This document shows, one piece after another, positions 31,343 through 39,495 of a DNA stretch of 40,239 bases. The notes below the pieces were generated by a model. It was not told the origin of the DNA and made no database searches. It was given only the letters and a program-made list of their open reading frames with translations. Source of the DNA: a virus; IMG/VR virus record IMGVR_UViG_3300022707_003617, positions 1-40,239 of that record; one strand, 5' to 3'. A program made the translations under genes and the position numbers. Positions within the stretch are counted from its first letter, which is position 1, and every line of letters begins with the position of its first letter.

Positions 31343-31557
31343 AAAAGAAAGCTAAGCCAAAGGCGAAGGTCGCCAGAACAACAAGGGCGCTCCGCATTCC
31401 CAATCCTATCCCCGCAGATTTTTCCAAGGGTAGAATGTGGTTAGAAGCTGTCAAAGACTGTGTAAAAACCTTTGAACAAACCACCGGCGCGAAAGCCAAC
31501 CAAACCCGTTTGATTGATTTCGTGCGCTGGTGCGAGGACAATAGTGGCCTACTCTAG
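31339..31557 (+). CDS. Small basic protein behind terL
   Basis: 72 residues from GTG 31339 (GTGA overlap). Lys/Ala-rich start (MKKKAKPKAKVARTTRALRI) and a helical C-terminal half (WLEAVKDCVKTFEQTTGAKA). It could bind DNA or fold against a partner. No family recognised. Confidence 0.55.
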   Translation: MKKKAKPKAKVARTTRALRIPNPIPADFSKGRMWLEAVKDCVKTFEQTTGAKANQTRLIDFVRWCEDNSGLL

Positions 31558-31735
31558 CCGTATTCGCCCGCCTACACCCTCTAATCCAAGCGCGCAACTG
31601 TTTCCTGCTCGCCGCCCATTTCAGGCCGCCCAACGAGAAACCATCCTCCGTGCTCCCAGCAGCCAACCGCGCAGGCGCTTCCGCTTTCGACTGAATCGAC
31701 GCCAAAGAGGTTCTCGCCTTGGGCCTTCCTATTGA
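31544..31735 (+). CDS. Small Arg/Pro-rich protein
   Basis: 63 residues from GTG 31544, with GAGGA five bases upstream, overlapping the genes on both sides by 14 and 17 bases. Low complexity, strongly basic (RRRFRFRLNRRQRGSRLG), probably unstructured and possibly RNA- or DNA-binding. It is kept because of the ribosome-binding site and the overlap pattern. Confidence 0.42.
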   Translation: MAYSSRIRPPTPSNPSAQLFPARRPFQAAQRETILRAPSSQPRRRFRFRLNRRQRGSRLGPSY

Positions 31736-32009
31736 AGCTAGGATTTACCTGCAACATACCCGCTACGCGCCTAAGCAACGGGTCGCCGTCACACTCAACG
31801 CTACCGAACATGATGTTACTTTCACTGACCGGCCTGAATTTGCCTACCGCAATCCAGACATTGCTCCAACTGTATCGCTTAATTGGCTCACTAGCCACGG
31901 AATTGAACCATTGCCGGGACAAACAGATTTCAAGACGGGTTTCCGCGTGATTTTTGGCGCACCTGCGCCAGCCAGCGCAGTCCTGAATTATTGGGCTGCC
32001 GTACTATGA
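31719..32009 (+). CDS. Small beta-rich protein
   Basis: 96 residues from TTG 31719 (AGAGG upstream). Its TGA overlaps the ATG of the beta-helix gene (ATGA at 32006), which supports this frame over a shorter one starting at 31732. Beta-strand-like throughout (EARIYLQHTRYAPKQRVAVT; FKTGFRVIFGAPAPASAVLN). It may be a structural or adaptor protein. Confidence 0.6.
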   Translation: MGLPIEARIYLQHTRYAPKQRVAVTLNATEHDVTFTDRPEFAYRNPDIAPTVSLNWLTSHGIEPLPGQTDFKTGFRVIFGAPAPASAVLNYWAAVL

Positions 32010-33877
32010 GAAACAAACTCGCGCTCACTACCGCACTTCTCTTCCTCGTCAGTCTTGGCGTGTCAGCTCAAACGATTCGGAATACTCGAATCTCGAAGTT
32101 GAACAACAATCGCTACGCCCTGAGTGGCTTTACAATTCAACAAATGCTTAATGACGGAATCGGTTCGACAATGATTCCATCAGACTTCACGACTGGTTTG
32201 GCCGCTCAGTTGTCCGTCGCCTCCGACCGCTCGATTGTGTGTCCTGCTCCAGGAGTGAATGAGATTGTACTGGCAGCTAATGTTGACGACCATGCTATCG
32301 TCAACTCAGACGCAGTTGGAGGGAATACTAATCTCAGCTTTTTCGAGTGTAGTTTCGACTTTAACGGGGCAAATCAAACAACGGGTCATGGGGGTCGGTG
32401 GGAGAAAGTTGTTGGGGTGTGGAACGTTGACCTGCGCCTAAAAGATGCTTCTCTTCACAACTGGAACTATGTCGCTACCGGCGGGGGCAACCAAGAAACC
32501 AATCGCGCTATCTTTCACAGCAACATTTGGAGCACAGGAGCGGGAAAACAAGCGACCTTGACCGGCGACAATCTGCGCCTGGGTGACGATTCAGCCGACA
32601 CTTTCGGCGCTGGCATTCTCTCAGAAGGTGCCTCCAACGAGGGTATTCACCTAGTTGGTAATCGTATCCACTTCGTCAATCTGAGCGACACCGGCTCAGT
32701 GGACGCACAGATTCGCATTGGGGGGAGTGCTGGTACTACAACCGGCGTAACTACTTTGGGGTTCTCGACCAAACGCGGCCCCCTATCGGCTGGACACTCC
32801 TTTGACATTTTGAACGCTGCTTCCTCTTTGATTGTGGGGGGGTATATAGACCACACCGACCACACCCTGGCTGCCCTGGACGGGCTGCGCTGGGTTGGCT
32901 CCAGCGCCAGTTCCCGTACCGTCGCGCTGGCCGTTATTATAGAAAAAGCGCGAAACGCTTTCCACCCGGAGACTGCCACCGACACCATCATAGGGGGAAC
33001 CCAGGCGCACACTAGCGAGCGAAACGGATACTTACTTTCGAGTGGTACAACTCTATTCGGGTGTATCGGTAGGGATGGTAGTCAAGAGGTTACAACCACC
33101 TACGATGGAGTGAACGCGCCCGCTGGCATCACAGACTTTTCCGTCATTGGCTGTCGGTTGTACGACGCGCAAGGGACAGCTACTCAGCGTTTTGGAATGC
33201 GGGTTGAGTCGGGCGCGAACGACCGTTATATTGTCGCATTCAATCGTTTCAGTGGAAACGTGACCTCCGATTTCAGTGACGCCGGAACCGGGGATGAGAA
33301 GTACATCTTCGGCAACCTGCCGCGCACCATCGGAAACTACATTCCAGCCGCAACGGAATTTTCCCGCCCGAGCGCGTCTGACACGGTTATCACCGCGCAA
33401 GTTGACGATGATGCCAATGACCGTTTCCGTATGCGAGCCGATGGGCTTGCGACATTGGGGGATGGAACGTCTGCACCCGACGTAACTGCGTTTCAACGCA
33501 CCAGCGCGAACAACCTTCGGGTCGGGGACAACACTGACGATGTAGTGAGCATCCGGGTATTAAACGCTACTAGCGGCATTCAACTGACGGGTGGAATGCT
33601 GGAATACAACAACGCTCCCACCCTAGCGGCATCCACCACCCCAAGCGTGACAGGAGGGAACCTCTTCCTCACCAACAGCACGGCTAGCATTACAGATTTC
33701 ACCGGAGAACAGAACGGTCAAGTAATCATCCTCCTGTGTGGGGGTGACGCAACTACCTCTCTGGTGGATTCACCCCCGCTGTTCTTGGCAGGTGCCTTTA
33801 CCTGCACTGCCGGTGACACCATCACGCTGGTTTCTGATGGGGCGGTTTGGTTTGAGACTTCTAGGAGTCTAAACTAA
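32006..33877 (+). CDS. Beta-helix tailspike-like protein with a Sec signal peptide
   Basis: 623 residues from ATG 32006. A clear signal peptide (MRNKLALTTALLFLVSLGVSA-Q). Residues about 90-440 show parallel beta-helix rungs (GIHLVGNRIHFVNLSDTG; FSVIGCRLYDAQG; YIVAFNRFSGNVTSDF), then a fibre-like linker (ADGLATLGDGTSAPDVTAFQ) and a compact beta C-terminus with three cysteines. Phage tailspikes of this fold bind or cleave surface polysaccharide. A signal peptide and a location between terL and portal are both unusual. No catalytic residues can be named. Confidence 0.72.
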   Translation: MRNKLALTTALLFLVSLGVSAQTIRNTRISKLNNNRYALSGFTIQQMLNDGIGSTMIPSDFTTGLAAQLSVASDRSIVCPAPGVNEIVLAANVDDHAIVNSDAVGGNTNLSFFECSFDFNGANQTTGHGGRWEKVVGVWNVDLRLKDASLHNWNYVATGGGNQETNRAIFHSNIWSTGAGKQATLTGDNLRLGDDSADTFGAGILSEGASNEGIHLVGNRIHFVNLSDTGSVDAQIRIGGSAGTTTGVTTLGFSTKRGPLSAGHSFDILNAASSLIVGGYIDHTDHTLAALDGLRWVGSSASSRTVALAVIIEKARNAFHPETATDTIIGGTQAHTSERNGYLLSSGTTLFGCIGRDGSQEVTTTYDGVNAPAGITDFSVIGCRLYDAQGTATQRFGMRVESGANDRYIVAFNRFSGNVTSDFSDAGTGDEKYIFGNLPRTIGNYIPAATEFSRPSASDTVITAQVDDDANDRFRMRADGLATLGDGTSAPDVTAFQRTSANNLRVGDNTDDVVSIRVLNATSGIQLTGGMLEYNNAPTLAASTTPSVTGGNLFLTNSTASITDFTGEQNGQVIILLCGGDATTSLVDSPPLFLAGAFTCTAGDTITLVSDGAVWFETSRSLN

Positions 33878-34230
33878 TGCGAAGAAGCCTACTATCCTAC
33901 TGTTCGCCTTATGTGCGCTGGCTGGAAGCGCAGCAGGAAAAGTTGGAGCACGTTTTGGAAGTGCTAGCTGGGGTCAAGACGATAGAACCGACTGAGGGAA
34001 AACTGAGTGAAGCCCATCCCGATGCGGGAAAACGAGCGGCTTCTTACGGACTTTCCAGCGCAGACCAGCGGGTAGAACTTGAAAAGCGCGCGTTAGACTC
34101 ATACAATCTCACCATGAAACACGGAGCAGAATTTTCAGCCAGAGAAACGTGGAAGAAGCATCACAAGGAGGACGAAAGTGCCAGCCCTGAGCAAAGCAGC
34201 CCGGAGAACGGCGGCCATCGCCAAGCATGA
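33877..34230 (+). CDS. Small helical protein upstream of portal
   Basis: 117 residues, TAATG overlap with the beta-helix gene. Helical (WLEAQQEKLEHVLEVLAGVK; RVELEKRALDSYNLTMKH) with a charged, disordered tail. It overlaps the next gene by 53 bases. No family recognised. Confidence 0.55.
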   Translation: MRRSLLSYCSPYVRWLEAQQEKLEHVLEVLAGVKTIEPTEGKLSEAHPDAGKRAASYGLSSADQRVELEKRALDSYNLTMKHGAEFSARETWKKHHKEDESASPEQSSPENGGHRQA

Positions 34231-34366
34231 GCCATCCAAGCTCTACGCACGCAACCGTGGGATGCTTGGAATGAGCAAGCCGCAGTTGCACCACCTAGCC
34301 GCCACCAAGGAAAAGGGACTACCGCAGAAGAAAGGTAAATACCGTTTCCGCTTGCGGCAGAAATAA
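34178..34366 (+). CDS. DUF3008-like small protein
   Basis: 62 residues from GTG 34178, supported by AAGGAGG (34165-34171). MPALSKAARRTAAIAKHEPS, then GMSKPQLHHLAATKEKGLPQ, resembles small phage/bacterial proteins of the DUF3008 type (MPAKSKxQQRAAG...ASTKxKGLPxKK). The tail PQKKGKYRFRLRQ is repeated at the start of the protein at 36978. Role unknown. Confidence 0.6.
   Translation: MPALSKAARRTAAIAKHEPSKLYARNRGMLGMSKPQLHHLAATKEKGLPQKKGKYRFRLRQK
34322..34361 (+). repeat. Direct repeat copy 1 (PQKKGK-RFRLRQ)
   Basis: Forty bases matching 36981-37020 at 36 positions, in the same reading frame. Confidence 0.75.
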
Positions 34367-34367
34367 G

Positions 34368-34604
34368 ATGGCTAGTCTAGTTCCGTTCGTTTATAGAGAC
34401 TGCGGCCTGTTCAGTGGCATATTTATCCATGAATCAGAACTTGTTCGCAAAGACCAAATCTGCATTATTGAAAAGCGGTGGGCCTTAGTCCACCCAGAAT
34501 TACTGACCGACTTTTTCATCATGGATTTGTTTCCAAGTTGGGCGAGCCTAATGGGGCTTAAAAGTCCGATGACTACAGATAGGATACGCTGGAGGATGGC
34601 GTAG
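34368..34604 (+). CDS. Small protein of unknown function
   Basis: 78 residues, starting two bases after the previous stop. Aromatic-rich mixed fold (VYRDCGLFSGIFIHESEL; LTDFFIMDLFPSWASLMG). No membrane segment is strong enough to call. It lies directly before the portal gene. Confidence 0.5.
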   Translation: MASLVPFVYRDCGLFSGIFIHESELVRKDQICIIEKRWALVHPELLTDFFIMDLFPSWASLMGLKSPMTTDRIRWRMA

Positions 34605-34609
34605 AAAAC

Positions 34610-36967
34610 ATGGCAACTAGCCCCGGCACCGGTTCTCTAACCTCAGTTGTTTCAAGCCCTGCCCCTGCCGCTCCTGGCGAACAGCAAAAGCCAGAAGGCA
34701 CTGATTATCCTTCACTGAATGAGCATCGCGGCGAGGACTTACCCGATAGCGCGCAGCGTTCGTTGCGCGAAATCGTCAACCGCTACGAGATTGAGCACAA
34801 CAGCACTTGGCGCTACTTTCACCACCACTTTGCCAAAGCCGACTACTACTGGCGCGGGATTCAGAATATCTACTTCGATGCCGAAGTGGACAACTACCGG
34901 GAAATTACCCGCGATGTGTTTCGGCGCTTTGGACTGAATGACGAAGAGGAGCGATCCTACCTCTACCCCGTCAATTTCTACACCGCGATGGGGGAATCAA
35001 TTATCGCTATCCTACTCCAGCGGTTGCCGAAGGGCCGCTTTGTTCCAACCGACTTTGAAAAAGAAGTGGACGTAATTGCTTCCAAAGCGGCCAATGCAGC
35101 TAAGACTCACCTTGACCGCGTGAACCAAGCTCGCCTGCTCTACGCTCACGTTCTCTACCTAGCTTATACCCACGGTGTTTTTGGTGCCTACACTCGTTTC
35201 AAGGTGGACAAAGACCTCTACGGTTCAAAGCAGGAAACTGCTTATACAATGGGCCAGTCTCGGATTCCCCCTGCTTATTTTTGCGAACAATGCGGCACCA
35301 TGAATCCCGCTGCCAATTTAGTTCTTACGGCTGGTATGTGTGTACGATGCAAAGCTCCGCTCCAGCGCGAGAATCTAATTCCAGAAAAAATGATTGAAGT
35401 GCCGCAAGAAAGCCATACCTATGAAGTTCCCAATGGCATGGTCAAGACCGATATACACGATGGGTTGGAAATGCGCTTACCCTTCTTCGCCCGCACTAGA
35501 ACCGAATGCCCGTTTATTGGTCTAGTTTCAGAGATTGACGAAACCGCTTTGAAAAATTCCAACCCCGACAAAGCAGATAAAATCACTGGGGGCTATTATG
35601 CTACAGGCGGAGAAGAAGGCTACGACCGCTACCTGCGCTTAGCTCGGATGCAGCCCTATGGCTATTTCTATGGAACGGGGGCAGAAATTACCAGCCTAGT
35701 TACTTGGCGGCGTTGGTGGTTAAGACCCTACACCTTCTGGGGTTTGAAGAAAGACAAGCAAGAGGAACTGCTGCACTACTTTCCCAAAGGAGTGAAGGTT
35801 CACTTTGCCAATGATGTATTTCTCTTGGCGGAGAATGAATCTATGGACGATCACTGGTCAGTGGGCCACACCATGCCGGGTGTAGGAATGTATCGCAATT
35901 CCATCGGGCAGAGCGTCATTCCTTTGCAGGAAGCCTACAACTTTGATGAATCCATCAAGCGGGAATGGATTGAGTACAAGTCGTTTGAGCCGGAGTTTGT
36001 GGACGTTCGGATGGTGAACGTAGATGCCTTGAATCGCCGCAAAATGCGCGCACGCGAAATGGTGGGAGTGGATGTACCCGCTGGCAAATCAATTCACGAT
36101 GTTAAAGTTGAGTCGCGCAAAGGCAAAGGGCCAGAAGCCGCTTTTCGCCACTCAGTTGATATTTTTGAAATGTCGCGCTTTTTGGCCGGAGCGCCCCCAA
36201 GTCTAAGCGGCGGCATGCAAAAAGTTGTCAAGCCAATGGCATTTGCGGCTGACCGTGACATGGCTTTGGGACGAAAAGGAATTCACTACGTCATGCTGGT
36301 GGATTTCTGGAACGATATGTCCTATCAACAAGTCAAGATTTTCAGTGAAACCCAGGAAGAGGACGTTCGCTACCAACTCAAGAAAGGGGAAGGCTACGAA
36401 AACGTGGTGGTTCCAGTGCAAGCACTCAAGGGCGGCAATTTTTCCATCTACCCCGAAATTGACGAAGGCTTCCCCGCTCTGATCGAGCAGCAGCGCGAAA
36501 CCTACATGAAGATGCTGGAAATGCAAGACGAGGAGTTCAACAAGATTCTCGCCCACCCGCGCAACATTGATTTGGGCAGGCAAATGTTTGGCCTGAAGTT
36601 GTATATCCCTGGCGAGGACGACCGCCACAAGCAGTTGCTCGAAATTGACGGCCTACTCAAGGGTAAACCCATGCCGCAAATGGCTCCCGATCCTACTACC
36701 GGAATACCGGTGCAGCGTTTGGTTCCATCCATTCCACCCAATCCCCATGTGGACAACCACGCCATCCACGCTGAAGAACTCAAAAACTTCTTGGTTTCTT
36801 CGGCTGGGATTGAAGCCGAAAAAGCTAACCCCGGAGGCTTTGCTAATTGCATAGCGCATTTACTGGCGCACGAGGATATTATTCAACAGGAGATGCAGGC
36901 TGAGGCCCAAGCGCAGATGGCAATGCAGGCCCAAGCTCAGCCCGCTGCGGCTCCAGCGAAGAAATAG
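34610..36967 (+). CDS. Portal protein with zinc-finger insertion
   Basis: 785 residues, the size of P22-type podovirus portals. A disordered Pro/Ala N-terminus leads into a helical body (STWRYFHHHFAKADYYWRGI, NFYTAMGESIIAILLQRLPK) and the long wing/stem region (SRFLAGAPPSLSGGMQKVVK, QVKIFSETQEEDVRYQL), ending in a Gln/Ala-rich helix that could form a barrel. Residues about 225-247 hold two CxxC pairs (CEQCG, CVRCK), a zinc finger not usual in portals. It forms the dodecameric DNA channel of the head and docks TerL. The call rests on overall pattern, size and position. Confidence 0.8.
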   Translation: MATSPGTGSLTSVVSSPAPAAPGEQQKPEGTDYPSLNEHRGEDLPDSAQRSLREIVNRYEIEHNSTWRYFHHHFAKADYYWRGIQNIYFDAEVDNYREITRDVFRRFGLNDEEERSYLYPVNFYTAMGESIIAILLQRLPKGRFVPTDFEKEVDVIASKAANAAKTHLDRVNQARLLYAHVLYLAYTHGVFGAYTRFKVDKDLYGSKQETAYTMGQSRIPPAYFCEQCGTMNPAANLVLTAGMCVRCKAPLQRENLIPEKMIEVPQESHTYEVPNGMVKTDIHDGLEMRLPFFARTRTECPFIGLVSEIDETALKNSNPDKADKITGGYYATGGEEGYDRYLRLARMQPYGYFYGTGAEITSLVTWRRWWLRPYTFWGLKKDKQEELLHYFPKGVKVHFANDVFLLAENESMDDHWSVGHTMPGVGMYRNSIGQSVIPLQEAYNFDESIKREWIEYKSFEPEFVDVRMVNVDALNRRKMRAREMVGVDVPAGKSIHDVKVESRKGKGPEAAFRHSVDIFEMSRFLAGAPPSLSGGMQKVVKPMAFAADRDMALGRKGIHYVMLVDFWNDMSYQQVKIFSETQEEDVRYQLKKGEGYENVVVPVQALKGGNFSIYPEIDEGFPALIEQQRETYMKMLEMQDEEFNKILAHPRNIDLGRQMFGLKLYIPGEDDRHKQLLEIDGLLKGKPMPQMAPDPTTGIPVQRLVPSIPPNPHVDNHAIHAEELKNFLVSSAGIEAEKANPGGFANCIAHLLAHEDIIQQEMQAEAQAQMAMQAQAQPAAAPAKK

Positions 36968-36977
36968 GGAGGAAACA

Positions 36978-37190
36978 TTGCCGCAGAAGAAAGGCAAGCA
37001 CCGCTTCCGCTTGCGGCAGACTTACGAAACCAAAGACCTGATTCTGCCAATGTTGAAGCTGAAAAAACCAGTGACTATCCGCATCACAGGGGACGACAAG
37101 TACCTACGCCTATTTGTCGGCCCCCGTGATTGGCAGTTCTCCAAAGAGGATGGACGTTTTGTCGGGGCAGGAACTCGCCGGGGGAATTGA
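36978..37190 (+). CDS. Small protein sharing the PQKKGK-RFRLRQ motif
   Basis: 70 residues from TTG 36978 with GGAGG five bases upstream. Its first 13 residues duplicate the C-terminus of the protein at 34178; the TTG corresponds to a Leu codon there. The rest (MLKLKKPVTIRITGDDKYLR) is beta-like. It lies directly behind the portal gene. Confidence 0.6.
   Translation: MPQKKGKHRFRLRQTYETKDLILPMLKLKKPVTIRITGDDKYLRLFVGPRDWQFSKEDGRFVGAGTRRGN
36981..37020 (+). repeat. Direct repeat copy 2 (PQKKGK-RFRLRQ)
   Basis: Forty bases matching 34322-34361 with four changes, directly after a TTG start codon. Confidence 0.75.
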
Positions 37191-37191
37191 T

Positions 37192-37893
37192 TTGCACGAA
37201 ACCTACGAACAGATGGTGGACCGCGAAACCGCCCCGCACTCGCCCGCCAATAGCTTGCGCGCGCTGGTGCTGAACGCTTCCCTCAAGCCTGGGCCAGAAA
37301 CCTCTAACACTGGCGAACTAGCCGCCCAAGTAGTAGAGGAAATGAAAAAACACGCTCCTGGTATGCGCCACGATGCTGTGCGCTTGGCCGACTATGAAAT
37401 TCCAGTCGGAGTCAAAGCTAACATGGGGAAGGGGGACGACTGGCCCGAAATTTCCAAGCTCTTATTGAAGGCTGATATTGTACTGTTTGCTACACCGATT
37501 TGGTGGGGGGATCGTTCCAGCTTGATGCAGCGAGTGATTGAGCGCATGGACGATTTTGACGAGCAGTACCTAAAGAGCGGGAAGAACCTGATCTACAACA
37601 AAGTTGCAGGCGTTGTCATTACCGGCTCCGAAGATGGTGCAATGTCCACCTTCTCACACTTGGCTGGGGTGTTGACTTGGCTGGGTTTTACCTTACCGCC
37701 GGAATCAGGAGCCTATTGGGTGGGGGAAGTCGGACGCGCGAGCCCGCAGGACGCGCAAAAGCGCCGGCGCAACAAAAGCACCAAAAAGATGGTTCATTAT
37801 ATGGCGCGCAACTTGGTCAAGATGGCCCAAACTCTAAAGTCTCATCCTCTCCCAGCCAAAGCAGAAGAAAAGCACGGAGCCAGCACCCGATGA
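37192..37893 (+). CDS. Flavodoxin-fold NAD(P)H-dependent FMN-reductase-like protein
   Basis: 233 residues from TTG 37192, which has GGGGGA six bases upstream; ATG 37150 would add 14 residues but has no spaced ribosome-binding site. LRALVLNASLKPGPETSNTG near the start is the phosphate-binding loop of the FMN site, DIVLFATPIWWGDRSSLMQR (about residues 107-126) the second FMN loop, and AGVVITGSEDGA a third. The family reduces flavins or quinones with NAD(P)H. The C-terminal 45 residues are a basic tail. It sits between portal and scaffold among head genes, an unexpected place for a redox enzyme. Confidence 0.75.
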   Translation: MHETYEQMVDRETAPHSPANSLRALVLNASLKPGPETSNTGELAAQVVEEMKKHAPGMRHDAVRLADYEIPVGVKANMGKGDDWPEISKLLLKADIVLFATPIWWGDRSSLMQRVIERMDDFDEQYLKSGKNLIYNKVAGVVITGSEDGAMSTFSHLAGVLTWLGFTLPPESGAYWVGEVGRASPQDAQKRRRNKSTKKMVHYMARNLVKMAQTLKSHPLPAKAEEKHGASTR

Positions 37894-38075
37894 TTGAACT
37901 GCGGTGCAAGAGATGTCGGAAACTCTTGCTGCGGGCCGAGGACATTCGCAGCGGCAAGGCCGAACTTAAATGCCCGAACTGCAAGACGAAAAATACTTAT
38001 TGCTTTTCGGCCCGCGAGGGGCGTAGTTTAGGATGGTTTGATAGAGAGGAGCCAAAGGCTGTAACGCCAAGCTGA
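37890..38075 (+). CDS. Com-like zinc-finger protein
   Basis: 61 residues from ATG 37890 (ATGA overlap). IELRCKRCRKLLLRAEDIRS, then ELKCPNCKTKN, closely follows phage Mu Com, a four-Cys zinc finger that activates translation of the mom DNA-modification gene by binding its mRNA. Similar proteins occur widely in phages without mom. No mom-like gene is seen here. The last gene before the terminator. Confidence 0.75.
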   Translation: MIELRCKRCRKLLLRAEDIRSGKAELKCPNCKTKNTYCFSAREGRSLGWFDREEPKAVTPS

Positions 38076-38107
38076 GCGCCCGGAGCGCCTGAATACTAGG
38101 CTCATTG

Positions 38108-38152
38108 AAGCCCACCCCGTCTTAGGACGGTGCGTGGGCTTTTTGTTTTTTG
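38108..38152 (+). terminator. Rho-independent terminator
   Basis: AAGCCCAC (38108-38115) pairs with GTGGGCTT (38134-38141), with an inner CCGTC-TTAG-GACGG stem, followed by a T-rich run (TTTTTGTTTTTT). The strongest terminator in the window; it separates the portal block from scaffold and capsid. Confidence 0.88.
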
Positions 38153-38169
38153 GAATGATAAACAGGATT

Positions 38170-38217
38170 CCTCACGAAAGTCGACTCGCCGCCGTTAGCG
38201 GCTGTACTGGAGTGAGG
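38170..38217 (+). promoter_or_regulatory. Leader structure that could mask the scaffold ribosome-binding site
   Basis: CCTCAC (38170-38175) can pair with GTGAGG (38212-38217), which contains the GAGG in front of ATG 38223. Inside, GCCGC-CGTTA-GCGGC (38188-38202) forms a hairpin. ACTC (38184-38187) could compete for the same site. No good promoter is visible between the terminator and this gene. Confidence 0.35.
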
Positions 38218-38222
38218 TAGTA

Positions 38223-39464
38223 ATGGCTGAGAATGAACCCGTAGTGGCCGAACCACAGGTTGCCGAAACCACCGCCCCGCCAGCGGAAACCCCGGCAGAA
38301 CAAGAACAACCTACACTTACGCCGGAGCAGGAAATTGAGAAGTTAGTTCCGACGGAAGAGAAACCGGAAGAAACTCCCGCCCCACCGGCTGCGGAGCCGT
38401 CCCCGAAAGAGGAGAAACCTGTAGGGGAGGAAGAGAAACCGGCGGAAGAAGCTCCCAAACCCGAACTGTCACCGGAACAAGTTGAAGCCGAAAGTGCCTT
38501 GCCGGAGAATGTCCGAAAGGCGTTTGGCGAAGTGCCGGAATTGCGCGGGGTCTATTTCCGCGAGAAGCAGTACGCAGAGATTTACGGCAGCTTGGAAAAT
38601 GCCAAGCACGTTCATGCTGAGTACGATGACTTGCAGGAAACCGACCGCCTCTTTACTTCCCCAGAGAAGTCTGACCAAGTTCAGTTTCTCCAAGGAATGC
38701 AAGAGCAATTCCCCGAAGCCTACAACCGCGTCTTAGGAGTAGTGGTCGAAAGCACTTTCAAGCAGTACGCGCAAGACCTGCGCGGGATTTACAACCGTGG
38801 CGATCTTGCCGATGCTCTCGACCAAATAAACGCGGTGTTTTTGGGCGACGGAGCCCAATCCCAACCAGCTACGGGAGTAGATGCGAGGGAACGGGCACTG
38901 GAAGTACGCGAACAAGCACTTTCCAGCAAGGAAACAGCCGGCACACAGCAACGGGCATCGGAGTTTCAGCAAGGTGTTCAAGGAGCCTGGGAAAAACGGG
39001 TGGACAGTCATATCACCGAAAGAGTCAAAGAATTGCTAGGAGACAAGTCGCTTCCCAAATGGCACGCCTCTGGCCTCCGTCGCAACGTCCTAGAACGAGT
39101 GGGACGTGCGATTGAGAACAACCCCATCTTCCAAGACCGCCTACTCTCGCAAGTTCAGTCAGGGGATTTCTCCGATGAGCATCGGGAATCCTTGGTGAAC
39201 ATGATTTTCAGCGAGTTCTCTTCCTCTCTCAGCAGCTTCGTACAGGAGGAATTGGCGGAAGCTGGCCCACTGGTTGTCCAGCAGAGCGAGGAGCGTCAGC
39301 AAGCAGTAGAAGCGCGTACCGCACGCGGAAAAGAGCCCGGTGCGGGTACGGCGCACTCCACGCCCAAAAAGACGCCGGTAGCCGACATGAAGCCCAAGGA
39401 AGGCGAAACCGAACAGCAATTCGTTGACCGACTTTACAAGGAGTTGGCCCCAACAGCAACATAG
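38223..39464 (+). CDS. Scaffolding-type head protein
   Basis: 413 residues. The first 95 are a Pro/Glu/Ala-rich disordered segment. The remainder is helical and highly charged, with a coiled-coil middle (ARERALEVREQALSSKETAG) and a C-terminal region with basic residues, the usual build of phage scaffolding proteins, which guide capsid assembly and then leave. It lies directly before the capsid gene, as scaffolds do. No protease motif is visible. Sequence identity to a named family cannot be claimed. Confidence 0.72.
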   Translation: MAENEPVVAEPQVAETTAPPAETPAEQEQPTLTPEQEIEKLVPTEEKPEETPAPPAAEPSPKEEKPVGEEEKPAEEAPKPELSPEQVEAESALPENVRKAFGEVPELRGVYFREKQYAEIYGSLENAKHVHAEYDDLQETDRLFTSPEKSDQVQFLQGMQEQFPEAYNRVLGVVVESTFKQYAQDLRGIYNRGDLADALDQINAVFLGDGAQSQPATGVDARERALEVREQALSSKETAGTQQRASEFQQGVQGAWEKRVDSHITERVKELLGDKSLPKWHASGLRRNVLERVGRAIENNPIFQDRLLSQVQSGDFSDEHRESLVNMIFSEFSSSLSSFVQEELAEAGPLVVQQSEERQQAVEARTARGKEPGAGTAHSTPKKTPVADMKPKEGETEQQFVDRLYKELAPTAT

Positions 39465-39495
39465 GGTCTAATCTCACTCCAAGAGAGGAAAGACA

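Noticed and set aside
31732-31950. ATG frame of 72 codons inside 31719-32009
   Set aside because: The frame starting at TTG 31719 is longer, has AGAGG upstream and is coupled to the next gene by ATGA.
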